Assembly (NCBI RefSeq): GCF_000814025.1
Contig: NZ_JWLL01000006.1
Coordinates: 1 to 64,000, forward strand
DNA length: 64,000 nt
Origin: Tateyamaria sp. ANG-S1
Lineage (GTDB): Bacteria; Pseudomonadota; Alphaproteobacteria; Rhodobacterales; Rhodobacteraceae
Reading direction: 5' to 3'
The translations under genes and the position numbers were made by a program. Numbering within the stretch: position 1 is the stretch's first letter; each line of letters opens with the position of its first letter. Of this stretch, positions 53,774 through 62,054 are shown piece by piece. The notes beneath the pieces were generated by a model. That model searched no databases and had not been told where the DNA came from. It worked only from the letters and a program-made list of their open reading frames with translations.

Positions 53774-55441
53774 CTACTTACAAGGATCGCTCCGTTCCAC
53801 CCAATGTTTCAGCAATTCGAACTCCGGCCCGTCATCGTAGTGACGAATGGCCCCGCTTTCCACGTGACCAAGAATTGCTCTTCGTACATCTTTTGGTGCG
53901 CCCGCCCGACGCATCGCGTTCTGAAATGTTGAACGAAGCGAGTAGAGCGTTTTGCGTCGGTTTGTGATCGGTTGCCGCATTTTCTTGCGGATCAATTTTG
54001 CGAAGTTGTGCCGCAAGACGGTGACCGTGTCGGTTTGTTGTTCGCCTGTCGTAGTGTTGTGAAAGGCATTCATGCCACCCGAATGCAGCCAGCTAGGGAA
54101 GTCCTCTATATTCGGATGTAGAGGTATCACGCGCCAAGAACTCTTTGTCTTGCCGCCTTCGACCCGAATAGCTCGTTCGTCTACTTGGTCGGATCGCAAC
54201 GCCATAAACTCCGCTGGGCGCATAGCAGAATGAGCCAGCACACGAACCGCCATTTGAAGCGCTGTCCGGCGTTCCTCAGTCAAACCTTGAACAGGTTGCC
54301 CCCAAATATCACTAAGCGCGGCGAAAATGCGGCCACACTCTTCTGTGTCGAACGGTAACCATTTGGACTCTTCGACTGCCCTGCGCTCTTTGGGCAGCTT
54401 AACGCTGACCATGGGACTGATTTCTATCAGTTCTTCGTCCACGGCATAGCCAAACAAACCCATGATTGGACTGAACTCTGCGCGGATCGAAGAGGGCAGT
54501 AAGCCACGGCTCTTTAGCTTGTCGCGGTAGTCTCGAAGGGTCTTCGCTGTGACCTGCGAAACAGGAATGTTGCCAGCGTCCGCGATGAACCTTTCTATCG
54601 TTCTTCGATATTTGTCTTCTGTTTTTGGACGCAATTCTGCGAAAGCATAGAATTTTTCTGCGACCCGCCTTAGCACATCCGGGTCACGTGCAACCCGTGC
54701 GATTTTCCGTTCTAGCCCCATCCTTGCAAAGTCGAACTCGTCTCTTTCATTTGGATTTATTGGAGGCTGTATTTGCTCGCCAAACGCCCCGTTGAAAGCA
54801 TCGGTCAGGCGGTCATGGTATTCGTCGTCATCCATAGGTGTCGGTAGTGCATCGCTTAAACGAACGTGCGCCTTCAAGTGGTCGGGCAAGTCCGTGACCA
54901 TTTCCTTAAATTCGGAAAACGGAGGCAGCTTTAAAACCGCGCCTTGGAAGTCCGCTGCGTGGATACGCTCAATCAATGCCTTTTTTTCGGCTAACCCGTT
55001 AGCGTCGGGCGGCAAGTGGCGCTTCCGTTCCAGTTCCAGACCTTCGTAGACACTGGGTAAGTCTTTCCACGCATCGTTGGGATTGAAGTCTGGGAAAGCC
55101 TCTTGAAATTCTTCGGCGTCAGTTTGGTGCCCATTCGCGACGCACCATTTGGCGTAAGCCGCGTCAGCGGCGGCGTCTTTGACCGCTTTTTCGTCCTCTT
55201 TCGCTCTGCGTGTCTTCGTCTTGTGGTCTTGTCGCTCGATAGGGTCGGCTAAGCGCTCGATTAGAGCGTCATGTTCTTTAGCAAGATCGCGCAGTTTTTC
55301 GTATGCTTGATCGAAGTCTTGCCCCAACGGCGACCGCCACTTTTTGCGCCCGACTGCGGGCTGTAATTCGAGAGGAATTTTGCGCTGATAGAAGTACCTA
55401 CCGCGCTCAATCAGCATGTGTTTTGGCTTGGTTTGCAGCAT
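53774..55441 (-). CDS. Tyrosine site-specific integrase with DUF6538-type N-terminus
   Basis: A 555-residue phage-type integrase. The N-terminus (MLQTKPKHMLIERGRYFYQRKIP) has the DUF6538-like arm-type domain. The SAM-like core-binding region is around KTEDKYRRTIERFIADAGNIPVSQVTAKTLRDYRDKL, and the catalytic domain has the Arg in AHSAMRPAEFMALR and later a His/Arg pair (SLRSTFQNAMRRAG) and the terminal GHVESGAIRHYDD with the Tyr. The start at 55441 was chosen since a longer frame crosses the tRNA. It lies 97 bases from the tRNA-Tyr 3' end and is oriented away from it, as for elements that use a tRNA as attachment site. Confidence 0.88.
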   Translation of the reverse strand: MLQTKPKHMLIERGRYFYQRKIPLELQPAVGRKKWRSPLGQDFDQAYEKLRDLAKEHDALIERLADPIERQDHKTKTRRAKEDEKAVKDAAADAAYAKWCVANGHQTDAEEFQEAFPDFNPNDAWKDLPSVYEGLELERKRHLPPDANGLAEKKALIERIHAADFQGAVLKLPPFSEFKEMVTDLPDHLKAHVRLSDALPTPMDDDEYHDRLTDAFNGAFGEQIQPPINPNERDEFDFARMGLERKIARVARDPDVLRRVAEKFYAFAELRPKTEDKYRRTIERFIADAGNIPVSQVTAKTLRDYRDKLKSRGLLPSSIRAEFSPIMGLFGYAVDEELIEISPMVSVKLPKERRAVEESKWLPFDTEECGRIFAALSDIWGQPVQGLTEERRTALQMAVRVLAHSAMRPAEFMALRSDQVDERAIRVEGGKTKSSWRVIPLHPNIEDFPSWLHSGGMNAFHNTTTGEQQTDTVTVLRHNFAKLIRKKMRQPITNRRKTLYSLRSTFQNAMRRAGAPKDVRRAILGHVESGAIRHYDDGPEFELLKHWVERSDPCK

Positions 55442-55538
55442 TGTCGGTACCGAAAAATCGCTTCTGGGTACCGAAAATAGGCACCGTATGCGCCAACAAT
55501 AAGGCAAAAGCGTATAATTTTCAATTGGTTGAGGTAGA

Positions 55539-55622
55539 TGGTGGGCGACCCTGGAATCGAACCAGGCGTGCGTCTCCGCGAGGGAGTTACAGTCCCCTGC
55601 CACACCTTGCGGCCTGTCGCCC
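55539..55622 (-). tRNA. tRNA-Tyr (GUA)
   Basis: On the minus strand an 84-base tRNA starts with GGGCGAC and ends GTCGCCC-A-CCA, giving a perfect 7-bp acceptor stem. The anticodon loop CTGTAAC carries GTA, the D-arm stem is GCC/GGC, the T-arm is CCTGG-TTCGATT-CCAGG, and the variable arm is long, as expected for tRNA-Tyr. It is the likely integration site of the element. Confidence 0.95.
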
Positions 55623-55731
55623 ACTGCGCCATTAGAGCCTGAAGCCCCGGTCAGCGTGAGCGCGTGATTACCGGGACGCATATCGGGGGTCAAGGCAGAA
55701 AATCCCCCCGACAAACGCCAAAGGGGGCACA

Positions 55732-56508
55732 ATGAAAAAACCCAAATGGGTGGTCGAGAAAGAACAGGCGAAAAAGGCGGATGCCGCAGCCACTGTATGG
55801 CTCTTTGGCCTGCACGCGGTACGCGATGCGCTGATGAACCCCAAACGCGAAAAACTGCGCCTGATGGTGACGCTGAACGCCCAGAACAAGCTGGCCGACG
55901 CGATCACGTCCTCCGGTCTGGAGGCAGAGGTCATCGACCCGCGGAAGTTCAAGCCGCCCATCGATCCCGGCTCAGTCCACCAGGGGGCAGCGCTTGAGGT
56001 CAAGCCGCTCGACTGGGGCAACCTTGCCGATGTCGCCATCGGGGCCGAAGCGCCGCGCCTGATCCTGCTCGACCGTGTGACCGACCCGCACAACGTGGGC
56101 GCCATCCTGCGCTCGGCCGAGGTGCTGGGCGCGTCGGCGGTGATTGGCACGCGCCACCACGCAGCCCCCGAAACCGGCGCGCTGGCCAAGACGGCCTCGG
56201 GCGCGCTGGAACGGCAGCCCTATGTGCGGGTGCGCAATCTTGCCGACGCTATCGTGGAATTGCAGGGCATGGGGTACATCGTGCTTGGCCTGGATGGCGA
56301 AGCCGACCAGACGATTGAGGCGACGCTCCAGGGCCAAAAGGACCGCCCGGTCGCCCTCGTTCTGGGTGCCGAAGGGCCCGGCCTGCGCCAGAAAACGCGC
56401 GAGACCTGCGATGCACTGGTCAAAATCGACGCGGCAGGTGGTTTTGGATCGCTCAACGTCTCAAATGCGGCCGCAATCGCCTTATATGCCTCCAAGGACC
56501 ACGGATAG
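55732..56508 (+). CDS. rlmB: 23S rRNA (guanosine-2'-O)-methyltransferase RlmB (SpoU/TrmH family)
   Basis: A 258-residue SPOUT methyltransferase that 2'-O-methylates a conserved guanosine of 23S rRNA. The N-terminal L30e-like domain is WLFGLHAVRDALMNPKREKLRL, and the trefoil-knot motifs are LILLDRVTDPHNVGAILRSAEVLGA, ALVLGAEGPGLRQKTRETCDALVKI and FGSLNVSNAAAIALYA. The gene follows tRNA-Tyr by ~110 bases and is the first chromosomal gene after the element. It overlaps nothing, but its stop is next to the ribosome site of the zinc-ribbon gene. Confidence 0.93.
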   Translation: MKKPKWVVEKEQAKKADAAATVWLFGLHAVRDALMNPKREKLRLMVTLNAQNKLADAITSSGLEAEVIDPRKFKPPIDPGSVHQGAALEVKPLDWGNLADVAIGAEAPRLILLDRVTDPHNVGAILRSAEVLGASAVIGTRHHAAPETGALAKTASGALERQPYVRVRNLADAIVELQGMGYIVLGLDGEADQTIEATLQGQKDRPVALVLGAEGPGLRQKTRETCDALVKIDAAGGFGSLNVSNAAAIALYASKDHG

Positions 56509-56517
56509 GAGGCGACC

Positions 56518-56808
56518 ATCGCCCACCCGACGAAAATCGCCACCTGCTGCTACTGCGGCACCCGCGCTGCCCTTGTGCTGTCAGGCCGCAACCGGCACGA
56601 GCTGGCCTGCTCAAACTGCGGCGCGCCTTTGCACGACCTCAAGATGTTGCCCAAGAAGAAATCGGGCGACCGGGAACTTGCGCGTCCTTCCGCGGTGCGA
56701 CAGCCGCCCCGACCAAAGCCCACCAAGAAAAAGTACAAAAAGCGCAAGTCGCGCTGGAAGGACATGTTCGAAGACGCCTTTGATATCATTGAAGACATCT
56801 TTGATTGA
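56518..56808 (+). CDS. Small zinc-ribbon protein, probable non-AUG (ATC) start
   Basis: A ~96-residue protein whose N-terminus has a zinc ribbon: CCYCGT and, further on, CSNCGAPL. The last third is Lys/Arg-rich (KKKYKKRKSRWK) and ends in acidic helices. No ATG is available upstream of the first Cys pair; the first usable ATG or GTG (GTG at 56575) would remove half of the zinc site. An AGGAGG at 56507-56512 lies five bases before ATC at 56518, so translation likely begins at ATC. It is probably translated with rlmB and may bind RNA. Confidence 0.65.
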   Translation: MAHPTKIATCCYCGTRAALVLSGRNRHELACSNCGAPLHDLKMLPKKKSGDRELARPSAVRQPPRPKPTKKKYKKRKSRWKDMFEDAFDIIEDIFD

Positions 56809-56879
56809 AAAGTGCCGCTGCGGCGTGGGTTGCCCAGGCATCTTTTAAGCTTTCGTTCACAGATTTGAGAGAGGGTCTT

Positions 56880-57003
56880 TCACATCGTTCAGAAGATCAT
56901 ATCTGAAGAAGTGAACCGCAGGTTTGGAACTCCTGCAGGTTAATCACTGTCCCTCGTTCCGCACCTTTGCGCCCCTTTCGCTTTGCGATCGGGGCGTTTT
57001 TTT
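56880..57003 (+). ncRNA. Candidate small RNA ending in an intrinsic terminator
   Basis: Three stem-loops in a row occur in the gap between the zinc-ribbon and CoA-binding genes: TTCAGA/TCTGAA at about 56888-56907, AACCGCAGG against CCTGC(A)GGTT at 56914-56941, and the terminator at 56970-57003. No coding frame was found. A promoter was not identified. This could be a small RNA or a structured 3' or 5' UTR. Confidence 0.4.
56970..57003 (+). terminator. Strong intrinsic terminator
   Basis: CGCCCC at 56970-56975 pairs with GGGGCG at 56991-56996, with an inner TCGC/GCGA stem, and is followed by seven T (56997-57003). It ends the transcript upstream of the CoA-binding gene. Confidence 0.9.
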
Positions 57004-57042
57004 GGAAATGTGGCGGTGCCCACGGTCGGGCAGGGGACAGGC

Positions 57043-57516
57043 ATGGACGAAACCTACACCGACGCGCATCTCAAGGATGTGCTGACACGGACCAAGGTCG
57101 TGGCGGTTGTGGGCGTGTCCACGAACCCCGTGCGACCCAGCTACTACGTTGCGCGCTACCTGTCGCTGAAGGGGTATACCGTGATCCCCCTGAACCCGGT
57201 CTACGCCGGTGAAACCCTGTTCGGGCGGACGGTGGTGGGCGATTTCGCCGACATCGAGGCACCCGTGGACATGGTCGACATCTTCCGCCGCTCCGATGCC
57301 GTCCCGCCCATCGTGGATGCGGCGATGACCCAGTTGCCCCACCTCAAAACCATCTGGATGCAGATCGGCGTGACCCACGCCGACGCAGCGGCCAAAGCCC
57401 GCGCAGCCGGGCTCACCGTCATCCAGAACCGCTGCCCTAAGATCGAATACCAGCGCCTTTTCGGCGAGCTGCGCATGGGCGGCTTCAACACCGGCATCAT
57501 ATCGTCCAGGCTCTAA
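57043..57516 (+). CDS. CoA-binding domain protein
   Basis: A 157-residue protein of the YccU/CoA-binding Rossmann family: VVAVVGVSTNPVRPSYYVARYLSLKGYTVIPLNP, then DMVDIFRRSDAVPPIVDAA and IWMQIGVTHADAAAKARAAGLTVIQNRCPKIEYQRL. It resembles the CoA-binding domain of succinyl-CoA synthetase alpha, without the rest of that enzyme. The start at 57043 (MDETYTDAHLKDV) is preceded by a GGGGACAG-type site. The cellular role is not known. Confidence 0.9.
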   Translation: MDETYTDAHLKDVLTRTKVVAVVGVSTNPVRPSYYVARYLSLKGYTVIPLNPVYAGETLFGRTVVGDFADIEAPVDMVDIFRRSDAVPPIVDAAMTQLPHLKTIWMQIGVTHADAAAKARAAGLTVIQNRCPKIEYQRLFGELRMGGFNTGIISSRL

Positions 57517-57616
57517 CGCCACCCACCGCGCCAAAACACGCCGATAAGGCACGCACAGGTTGAACTCGGCTCCTGACATGCGCAATCTGGCCGCTCTTGC
57601 TGCAACATAAGTGCCA

Positions 57617-58123
57617 ATGCCTTTCGCAATTGTTCCGATCCAGATGACGCATGTCCCGGCGTTCCACAGCGCAGTGGACGCGGTGGCGAAGGAAAAGAAG
57701 TACCTCCAATCGCTCAAGGCCCCGCCGCTGGGCAGCACCCGCGATTTCGTGCGCAGAAACATCGAAAGGGGCCTCACGCATCTGGTCGCAACCGAAGCGG
57801 ACGCCGTCGTCGGCTGGTGCGATGTGCTGCCCCATGCGGCCCCCGTTCGGTCTCATGTCGGCATCGTTGGCATGGGGGTGGTGCGAGCCTACCGGGGCCG
57901 TGGCTTGGGGCGGGCGTTGCTTGGCCGGGCTCTCAGGGACGCGCGCAGACATGGCTTTGACAAGATCGAGCTTCGGGTCCGCGCATCAAACCGGGCGGCG
58001 TGCCACCTTTACCAGACCATGGGGTTCGAGATCGAAGGCACGCTCCAGGACGACATCCGCATCGACGGCGTGCCCGACAGCACCCACTGCATGGCGCTTT
58101 TCCCGGAATATGCCGCACCATGA
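57617..58123 (+). CDS. GNAT-family N-acetyltransferase
   Basis: A 168-residue GNAT acetyltransferase with the acetyl-CoA-binding motif R-G-R-G-L-G-R-A (YRGRGLGRALLGRALRDARR) and the C-terminal ASNRAACHLYQTMGFEIEGTLQDDIRID typical of ribosomal-protein and amine acetylases. The ATG at 57617 was used; a GTG at 57611 is possible. Acceptor is unknown. It converges with the DUF2147 gene across an intrinsic terminator. Confidence 0.9.
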   Translation: MPFAIVPIQMTHVPAFHSAVDAVAKEKKYLQSLKAPPLGSTRDFVRRNIERGLTHLVATEADAVVGWCDVLPHAAPVRSHVGIVGMGVVRAYRGRGLGRALLGRALRDARRHGFDKIELRVRASNRAACHLYQTMGFEIEGTLQDDIRIDGVPDSTHCMALFPEYAAP

Positions 58124-58145
58124 CCGGATAGGTCCGGTGGCAAAC

Positions 58146-58175
58146 AAAAAGCCCCGCACCGGGTGGGTGCGGGGC
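58146..58175 (-). terminator. Intrinsic terminator for the DUF2147 gene
   Basis: GCCCCGCACC at 58151-58160 and GGTGCGGGGC at 58166-58175 form a 10-bp stem with a GGGTG loop, and the A-run at 58146-58150 becomes the T-run on the minus strand. Confidence 0.88.
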
Positions 58176-58198
58176 TGCCAATGGGTCGGTTCCAAAAG

Positions 58199-58582
58199 TC
58201 AGTTCACGCGCGACCACGTCTGCTTTTTGCAAAACGGCCCGACACAGCCTGATACGTTCAAAGTATTGCCGCTGAGCGACATCTTGGACTTGAACACCTT
58301 GCCGGTAGAGGGTTGCCAGATCTTACCCGATGCATAGCTCCCATTGCCCTGCGGCTCCATATCCCACACCAGCTGTTTGCCGACATTCTCGGACGCGATC
58401 GGGCCGTTCGCGTCAAAGGCCTTCGCGATCTTGCCGCAGATTTTTGCGCCGCATTTGCTCATGGCGACATGGGCATATGCGCCATCATCCACCTGCGTTT
58501 TCCACGTGCCGACAACAGGATCAGCCAGCGCCATCCCCGCGCTCGCAACGGCCACGCACGCGGCTGCAATCAGATGTTTCAT
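58199..58582 (-). CDS. Exported DUF2147 protein
   Basis: A 127-residue protein with a signal peptide (MKHLIAAACVAVASAGMALA) and a DUF2147 domain: ADPVVGTWKTQVDDGAYAHVAM, CGAKICGKI and GKIWQPSTGKVFKSKMSLSGNTLNVSGCV. Two Cys pairs could form disulfides. The domain is common in Proteobacteria, has no established function and is periplasmic. It has its own terminator, described separately. Confidence 0.88.
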   Translation of the reverse strand: MKHLIAAACVAVASAGMALADPVVGTWKTQVDDGAYAHVAMSKCGAKICGKIAKAFDANGPIASENVGKQLVWDMEPQGNGSYASGKIWQPSTGKVFKSKMSLSGNTLNVSGCVGPFCKKQTWSRVN

Positions 58583-58714
58583 TGAGTGTCTCCTCCCTAG
58601 TGCGCCTGACTGTGAGCCAAGCCGGGGCGCCGTGGCAAGAATGACCTTGGGTCGCGTTGCAAATCTCACAAAGAGGTGCGAGGACGCGACCAAACGAACG
58701 AAAGGCCGCGACCC

Positions 58715-59434
58715 ATGATCCTATACCCCGCCATCGACCTCAAAGACGGCAACGCCGTGCGGCTCGTGCACGGGGACATGAACCGGGCCACGGTCTTCAA
58801 CGACGATCCGGCGGCGCAGGCGCGCAGCTTCGTCGAAGCGGGCTGCGAATGGCTCCACCTCGTGGACCTGAACGGCGCGTTCGCAGGGGAACCGGTCAAC
58901 GCCGCCCCGGTCGAAGCCATCCTGAACCAGTGCAAAGTACCCGCGCAACTGGGCGGCGGCATCCGCGACATGGCAACAATCGAGATGTGGCTGTCCAAAG
59001 GGCTTCAGCGGGTGATCCTCGGCACCGTGGCGGTCGAAAATCCTGACCTCGTGCGCGAGGCGGCCAAGACCTTCCCCGGCCATGTGGCTGTCGGTATCGA
59101 CGCGCGCGGTGGCAAGGTCGCAACCAAGGGCTGGGCGACGGAAACGGATGTGGAGGCCACTGACCTCGCCAAGTCATTCGAAGACGCAGGGGTGGCCGCG
59201 ATCATCTACACCGATATCAACCGCGACGGGGCCATGGGCGGCCCCAACATCCCGGCCACGCAAGCCCTAGCCGAAGCCGTGGACATCCCCGTAATCGCAT
59301 CAGGTGGTGTGTCATTACTGGAGGATCTGACGGCGCTCAAGGCCACAGGCGTGATCTCGGGCGCCATCTCGGGCCGCGCGCTCTATGACGGGGCCATCGA
59401 CCTCGCCACGGCACTCGCGGCCCTCAAGGGCTAA
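58715..59434 (+). CDS. hisA: 1-(5-phosphoribosyl)-5-(phosphoribosylamino)methylideneamino imidazole-4-carboxamide isomerase
   Basis: A 239-residue TIM-barrel isomerase that performs the Amadori rearrangement of ProFAR to PRFAR in histidine synthesis. Catalytic Asp residues lie in [18 protein letters not shown] near the N-terminus and in [12 protein letters not shown] in the second half; phosphate-binding QLGGGIRD and IASGGVSLL are visible. It is the first of three his genes on this strand, separated from hisF by an oppositely oriented DUF302 gene. Confidence 0.95.
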   Translation: MILYPAIDLKDGNAVRLVHGDMNRATVFNDDPAAQARSFVEAGCEWLHLVDLNGAFAGEPVNAAPVEAILNQCKVPAQLGGGIRDMATIEMWLSKGLQRVILGTVAVENPDLVREAAKTFPGHVAVGIDARGGKVATKGWATETDVEATDLAKSFEDAGVAAIIYTDINRDGAMGGPNIPATQALAEAVDIPVIASGGVSLLEDLTALKATGVISGAISGRALYDGAIDLATALAALKG

Positions 59435-59437
59435 GGC

Positions 59438-59890
59438 TTACTGCGCAGCCCCGTCGGTGAACTTGCCAAGCGCACCGGTCATGGTCTGGATGTAAGCGGC
59501 ATCCTCGGCAATCCCGCCCAATTGACCCAGCATGGCGGCAGGGTCTTCATAGGCGATCACGGTCTGACCGGTCTCGTCTTCGAAGACGGCAACCTTCATC
59601 GGCAGGAACAACCCGGCACCCCGGTCATCCAGCATGGCCTGCGTGCCCAGTTTCGGGTTGCCAAAGATCAAAAGCTGCGAGGCACCGATATCTTCGCCCA
59701 CACCTTCCGCCCCCGCACCGTGATCCACACGGGCAAAGATGGTCAGCCCGGCACCTTCAAGGGCGGTCTGCAACGCATCCATGGTCTCGTCAACGCCCTG
59801 CGCTGCTTCTTTCCGAATGATTCCACTGTCACCCGCCATCGCTGTCCCTGCCAGAAAAACGCCCATCACCAGGGCCATCAAAATCCGCAT
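59438..59890 (-). CDS. Exported DUF302 protein
   Basis: A 150-residue protein with a signal peptide (MRILMALVMGVFLAGTAMAG) and a DUF302 domain: VDETMDALQTALEGAGLTIFARVDHGAGAEGVG, LLIFGNPKLGTQAML and LPMKVAVFEDETGQTVIAYEDP. The family has a beta-alpha fold with unproven function, often near metal or stress genes. It starts and ends between hisA and hisF on the opposite strand, so it interrupts the his operon. Confidence 0.9.
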   Translation of the reverse strand: MRILMALVMGVFLAGTAMAGDSGIIRKEAAQGVDETMDALQTALEGAGLTIFARVDHGAGAEGVGEDIGASQLLIFGNPKLGTQAMLDDRGAGLFLPMKVAVFEDETGQTVIAYEDPAAMLGQLGGIAEDAAYIQTMTGALGKFTDGAAQ

Positions 59891-59990
59891 ATTGCGCCTC
59901 CTTCATTGCAATGCCGCATACCTGACATAGCCGCCAGCAGACGCCACGCACCTTTCCGTGATTGGGCCGTGATGCGCGGGCGTCCGCTCC

Positions 59991-60046
59991 TTCCCTGTTT
60001 CAAAAAAATCCCGGGTGAGGCGCACAGCGCCGAGGGGCAGAGCCCC
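59991..60046. repeat. Dispersed intergenic palindromic repeat, copy B (inverted)
   Basis: This is the reverse of copy A at 18346-18400: TTCCCTGTTTCAAAAAAATCCC at its left end, and GGGGCAGAGCCCC at 60034-60046. It lies in the leader of hisF, 36 bases before the start codon. Confidence 0.75.
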
Positions 60047-60081
60047 TTTCCCCGACCAGAAATCCACGCTACCAGAGCCAA

Positions 60082-60843
60082 ATGTTGAAAACCCGCATCA
60101 TCCCCTGTCTCGATGTCGCCGATGGCCGCGTGGTCAAGGGCGTGAACTTTGTCGATCTTATTGACGCCGGCGACCCGGTCGAGGCCGCACGCGCCTATGA
60201 CGCCGCCGGCGCGGACGAGCTCTGCTTTCTCGACATCCACGCCACCCATGAAAACCGGGGCACGATGTTCGCCCTGGTCCGACGCACGGCAGAACAATGC
60301 TTCATCCCCCTGACGGTGGGCGGTGGTCTCCGGACGGTCGCGGATGTGCGCGCACTGCTTCTCGCAGGGGCCGACAAGGTGTCGTTCAACTCCGCCGCCG
60401 TGGCCGACCCCGATGTGCTCGCGCGCGCCGCGGACCAGTTCGGCAGCCAGTGCATCGTCTGCGCCATCGACGCCAAGACGGTGGAACCTGGCCGCTGGGA
60501 GATCTTCACCCACGGCGGCCGCAAACCCACTGGCATCGACGCAGTCGAATTCGCACGCACAGCGGCAGCGAAAGGGGCAGGGGAGATTCTGCTCACGTCC
60601 ATGGACCGCGACGGAACGCGCGCGGGCTTCAACCTGCCGCTGACCCGCGCCATTTCCGACGCAGTACCCATCCCGGTGATTGCCAGCGGCGGCGTCGGCA
60701 CGCTCGACCACCTCGTCGACGGCGTGACCGAAGGCGGCGCATCAGCGGTACTCGCGGCGTCCATCTTCCACTTCGGCGACTACACCATCGCGCAAGCCAA
60801 GGCACACATGGCTGCCGCAGGCATCCCGATGAGGCTCACATGA
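60082..60843 (+). CDS. hisF: Imidazole glycerol phosphate synthase subunit HisF
   Basis: A 253-residue TIM-barrel cyclase. It combines PRFAR with ammonia from HisH to give imidazole glycerol phosphate and AICAR. Features are [22 protein letters not shown] (catalytic Asp), [33 protein letters not shown] and [15 protein letters not shown] with the second catalytic Asp and [12 protein letters not shown]. Its stop overlaps the hisE start (ATGA). The partner hisH lies downstream on the other strand. Confidence 0.96.
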   Translation: MLKTRIIPCLDVADGRVVKGVNFVDLIDAGDPVEAARAYDAAGADELCFLDIHATHENRGTMFALVRRTAEQCFIPLTVGGGLRTVADVRALLLAGADKVSFNSAAVADPDVLARAADQFGSQCIVCAIDAKTVEPGRWEIFTHGGRKPTGIDAVEFARTAAAKGAGEILLTSMDRDGTRAGFNLPLTRAISDAVPIPVIASGGVGTLDHLVDGVTEGGASAVLAASIFHFGDYTIAQAKAHMAAAGIPMRLT

Positions 60844-61157
60844 CGCTAGACGACCTCTTCGCCACGATCGAAGCGCGCAAGGGCGCAGACCCCGACAGCT
60901 CCTGGACGGCCAAGCTGCTCGCCAAGGGCCCCGAAAAATGCGCCGAGAAATTCGGCGAAGAAGCGGTCGAGGCAATCATCGAAGCGGTGAAGAACGACAA
61001 GGCCGCATTGACCTCAGAGGCGGCAGATGTGCTCTACCACCTCCTCGTCATGCTGGCCGCGCGCGACGTGGCCTTCACAGACGTCATGAAAGAACTCGCC
61101 CGCCGCCAAGGCACCTCCGGCCTCACCGAAAAGGCCGCCCGACCCACTGACAGCTGA
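60840..61157 (+). CDS. hisE: Phosphoribosyl-ATP diphosphatase
   Basis: A 105-residue HisE (MazG-like all-alpha) protein that hydrolyses phosphoribosyl-ATP to phosphoribosyl-AMP. The metal-site helices are [53 protein letters not shown], with the E-E-x-x-E and E-x-x-D motifs. It overlaps the hisF stop by four bases. It is the last his gene on this strand. Confidence 0.94.
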   Translation: MTLDDLFATIEARKGADPDSSWTAKLLAKGPEKCAEKFGEEAVEAIIEAVKNDKAALTSEAADVLYHLLVMLAARDVAFTDVMKELARRQGTSGLTEKAARPTDS

Positions 61158-61170
61158 CGGCCTCCAATAT

Positions 61171-61214
61171 CTTTCTTCTGGGTAGAAATACCTCGGGGTT
61201 TGGGGCAGAGCCCC
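61171..61214. repeat. Dispersed intergenic repeat, copy C
   Basis: The core GGGGCAGAGCCCC at 61202-61214 is preceded by a CTTCTGGGTAGAAATACC segment and GGGG. Only the core is shared with copies A and B, so it is a related variant. It lies between hisE and hisH in a 258-base gap with no gene. Confidence 0.6.
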
Positions 61215-61415
61215 AATCAATCAAAATGAATCGCGTCGCCGCAGGCGTCCTTCAGGTCACCGCACGTTGCGTTAACCACCGCGATACCGCCCGATGGGGG
61301 TGTACAGGGGGTGCACGCATGGTGCACGGGAGGTGACACCCTTTTTCTGGCGTCAATCTCTATGAAAACAAGGTAAATGCGGGGCCCGACTCACCCCGCA
61401 TCGCACACCCGTATG

Positions 61416-62054
61416 TCAGGGTGCCCAGGTCAGGAAATTGCGGATCATGCGCAGCCCCACGTCCTGGCTCTTCTCCGGATGGAACTGCATGCCCAGCATC
61501 GTATCGCGACCCACCACAGCGGTGACATCACCACCATAGTTCACATGCGCCAGCCGCATCGTGGGGTCGGCCACCTGAAAGTGATAGGAGTGCACAAAGT
61601 AGGTGTGATCGCCCGTCTGAACGCCATCAAAGACCGGGTGTGCTGCATCCAGAACCAGATCATTCCAGCCCATATGCGGCACCTTCAGTGAAGCATCGGA
61701 AGGCGCGATATGCACCACCTCTCCATCGACCCAGCCCAGACCAGGCGTATCGGTATACTCCCGGCCCCGGGACGCCATGAGCTGCATGCCGACACAGATA
61801 CCAAGAAAGGGTTTCCCTTTCTTTTCAACCGCTTCGATCAGTGCATCCTGCATGCCTGAGGCGGCCAACGCTGCCGCACAGGCAGGAAAGGCCCCGTCGC
61901 CCGGCAACACGATCCGATCCGCCTTGGCCACCACATCAGCGTCCGAGGTTACGACGATAGTCCCCGCATCCGCCTCGCGCGCCATGCGCTCAAACGCCTT
62001 TTCCGCCGAGTGCAGATTGCCGCTCTCGTAGTCGATCAGAACCGTCAGGCTCAT
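61416..62054 (-). CDS. hisH: Imidazole glycerol phosphate synthase subunit HisH
   Basis: A 212-residue class I glutamine amidotransferase that supplies ammonia to HisF. The nucleophile is Cys in [13 protein letters not shown] (G-I-C-V-G-M), and the His-Glu pair is in [16 protein letters not shown] near the C-terminus. Other markers are [16 protein letters not shown] and [15 protein letters not shown]. It overlaps hisB by four bases on the minus strand, converging on hisE. Confidence 0.95.
   Translation of the reverse strand: MSLTVLIDYESGNLHSAEKAFERMAREADAGTIVVTSDADVVAKADRIVLPGDGAFPACAAALAASGMQDALIEAVEKKGKPFLGICVGMQLMASRGREYTDTPGLGWVDGEVVHIAPSDASLKVPHMGWNDLVLDAAHPVFDGVQTGDHTYFVHSYHFQVADPTMRLAHVNYGGDVTAVVGRDTMLGMQFHPEKSQDVGLRMIRNFLTWAP

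Larger units (their letters stand above)
40451..55539. mobile_element. tRNA-Tyr-linked element, PICI-like satellite or reduced prophage
   Basis: A ~15-kb block between the SDR gene and the 3' end of tRNA-Tyr. Right to left it holds an integrase against the tRNA, a tape-measure gene with a stop, an M23 peptidase, a serine recombinase, a HipA-like module, an origin-like inverted repeat, a replication-type ATPase, several small ORFs and a terminase-small-subunit-like gene near the left end. No large terminase, portal, protease or capsid gene is present. The left boundary is approximate because no direct repeat of the tRNA end was found by eye. The order integrase-at-one-end, replication genes with origin, TerS at the other resembles phage satellites. 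Confidence 0.65.
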
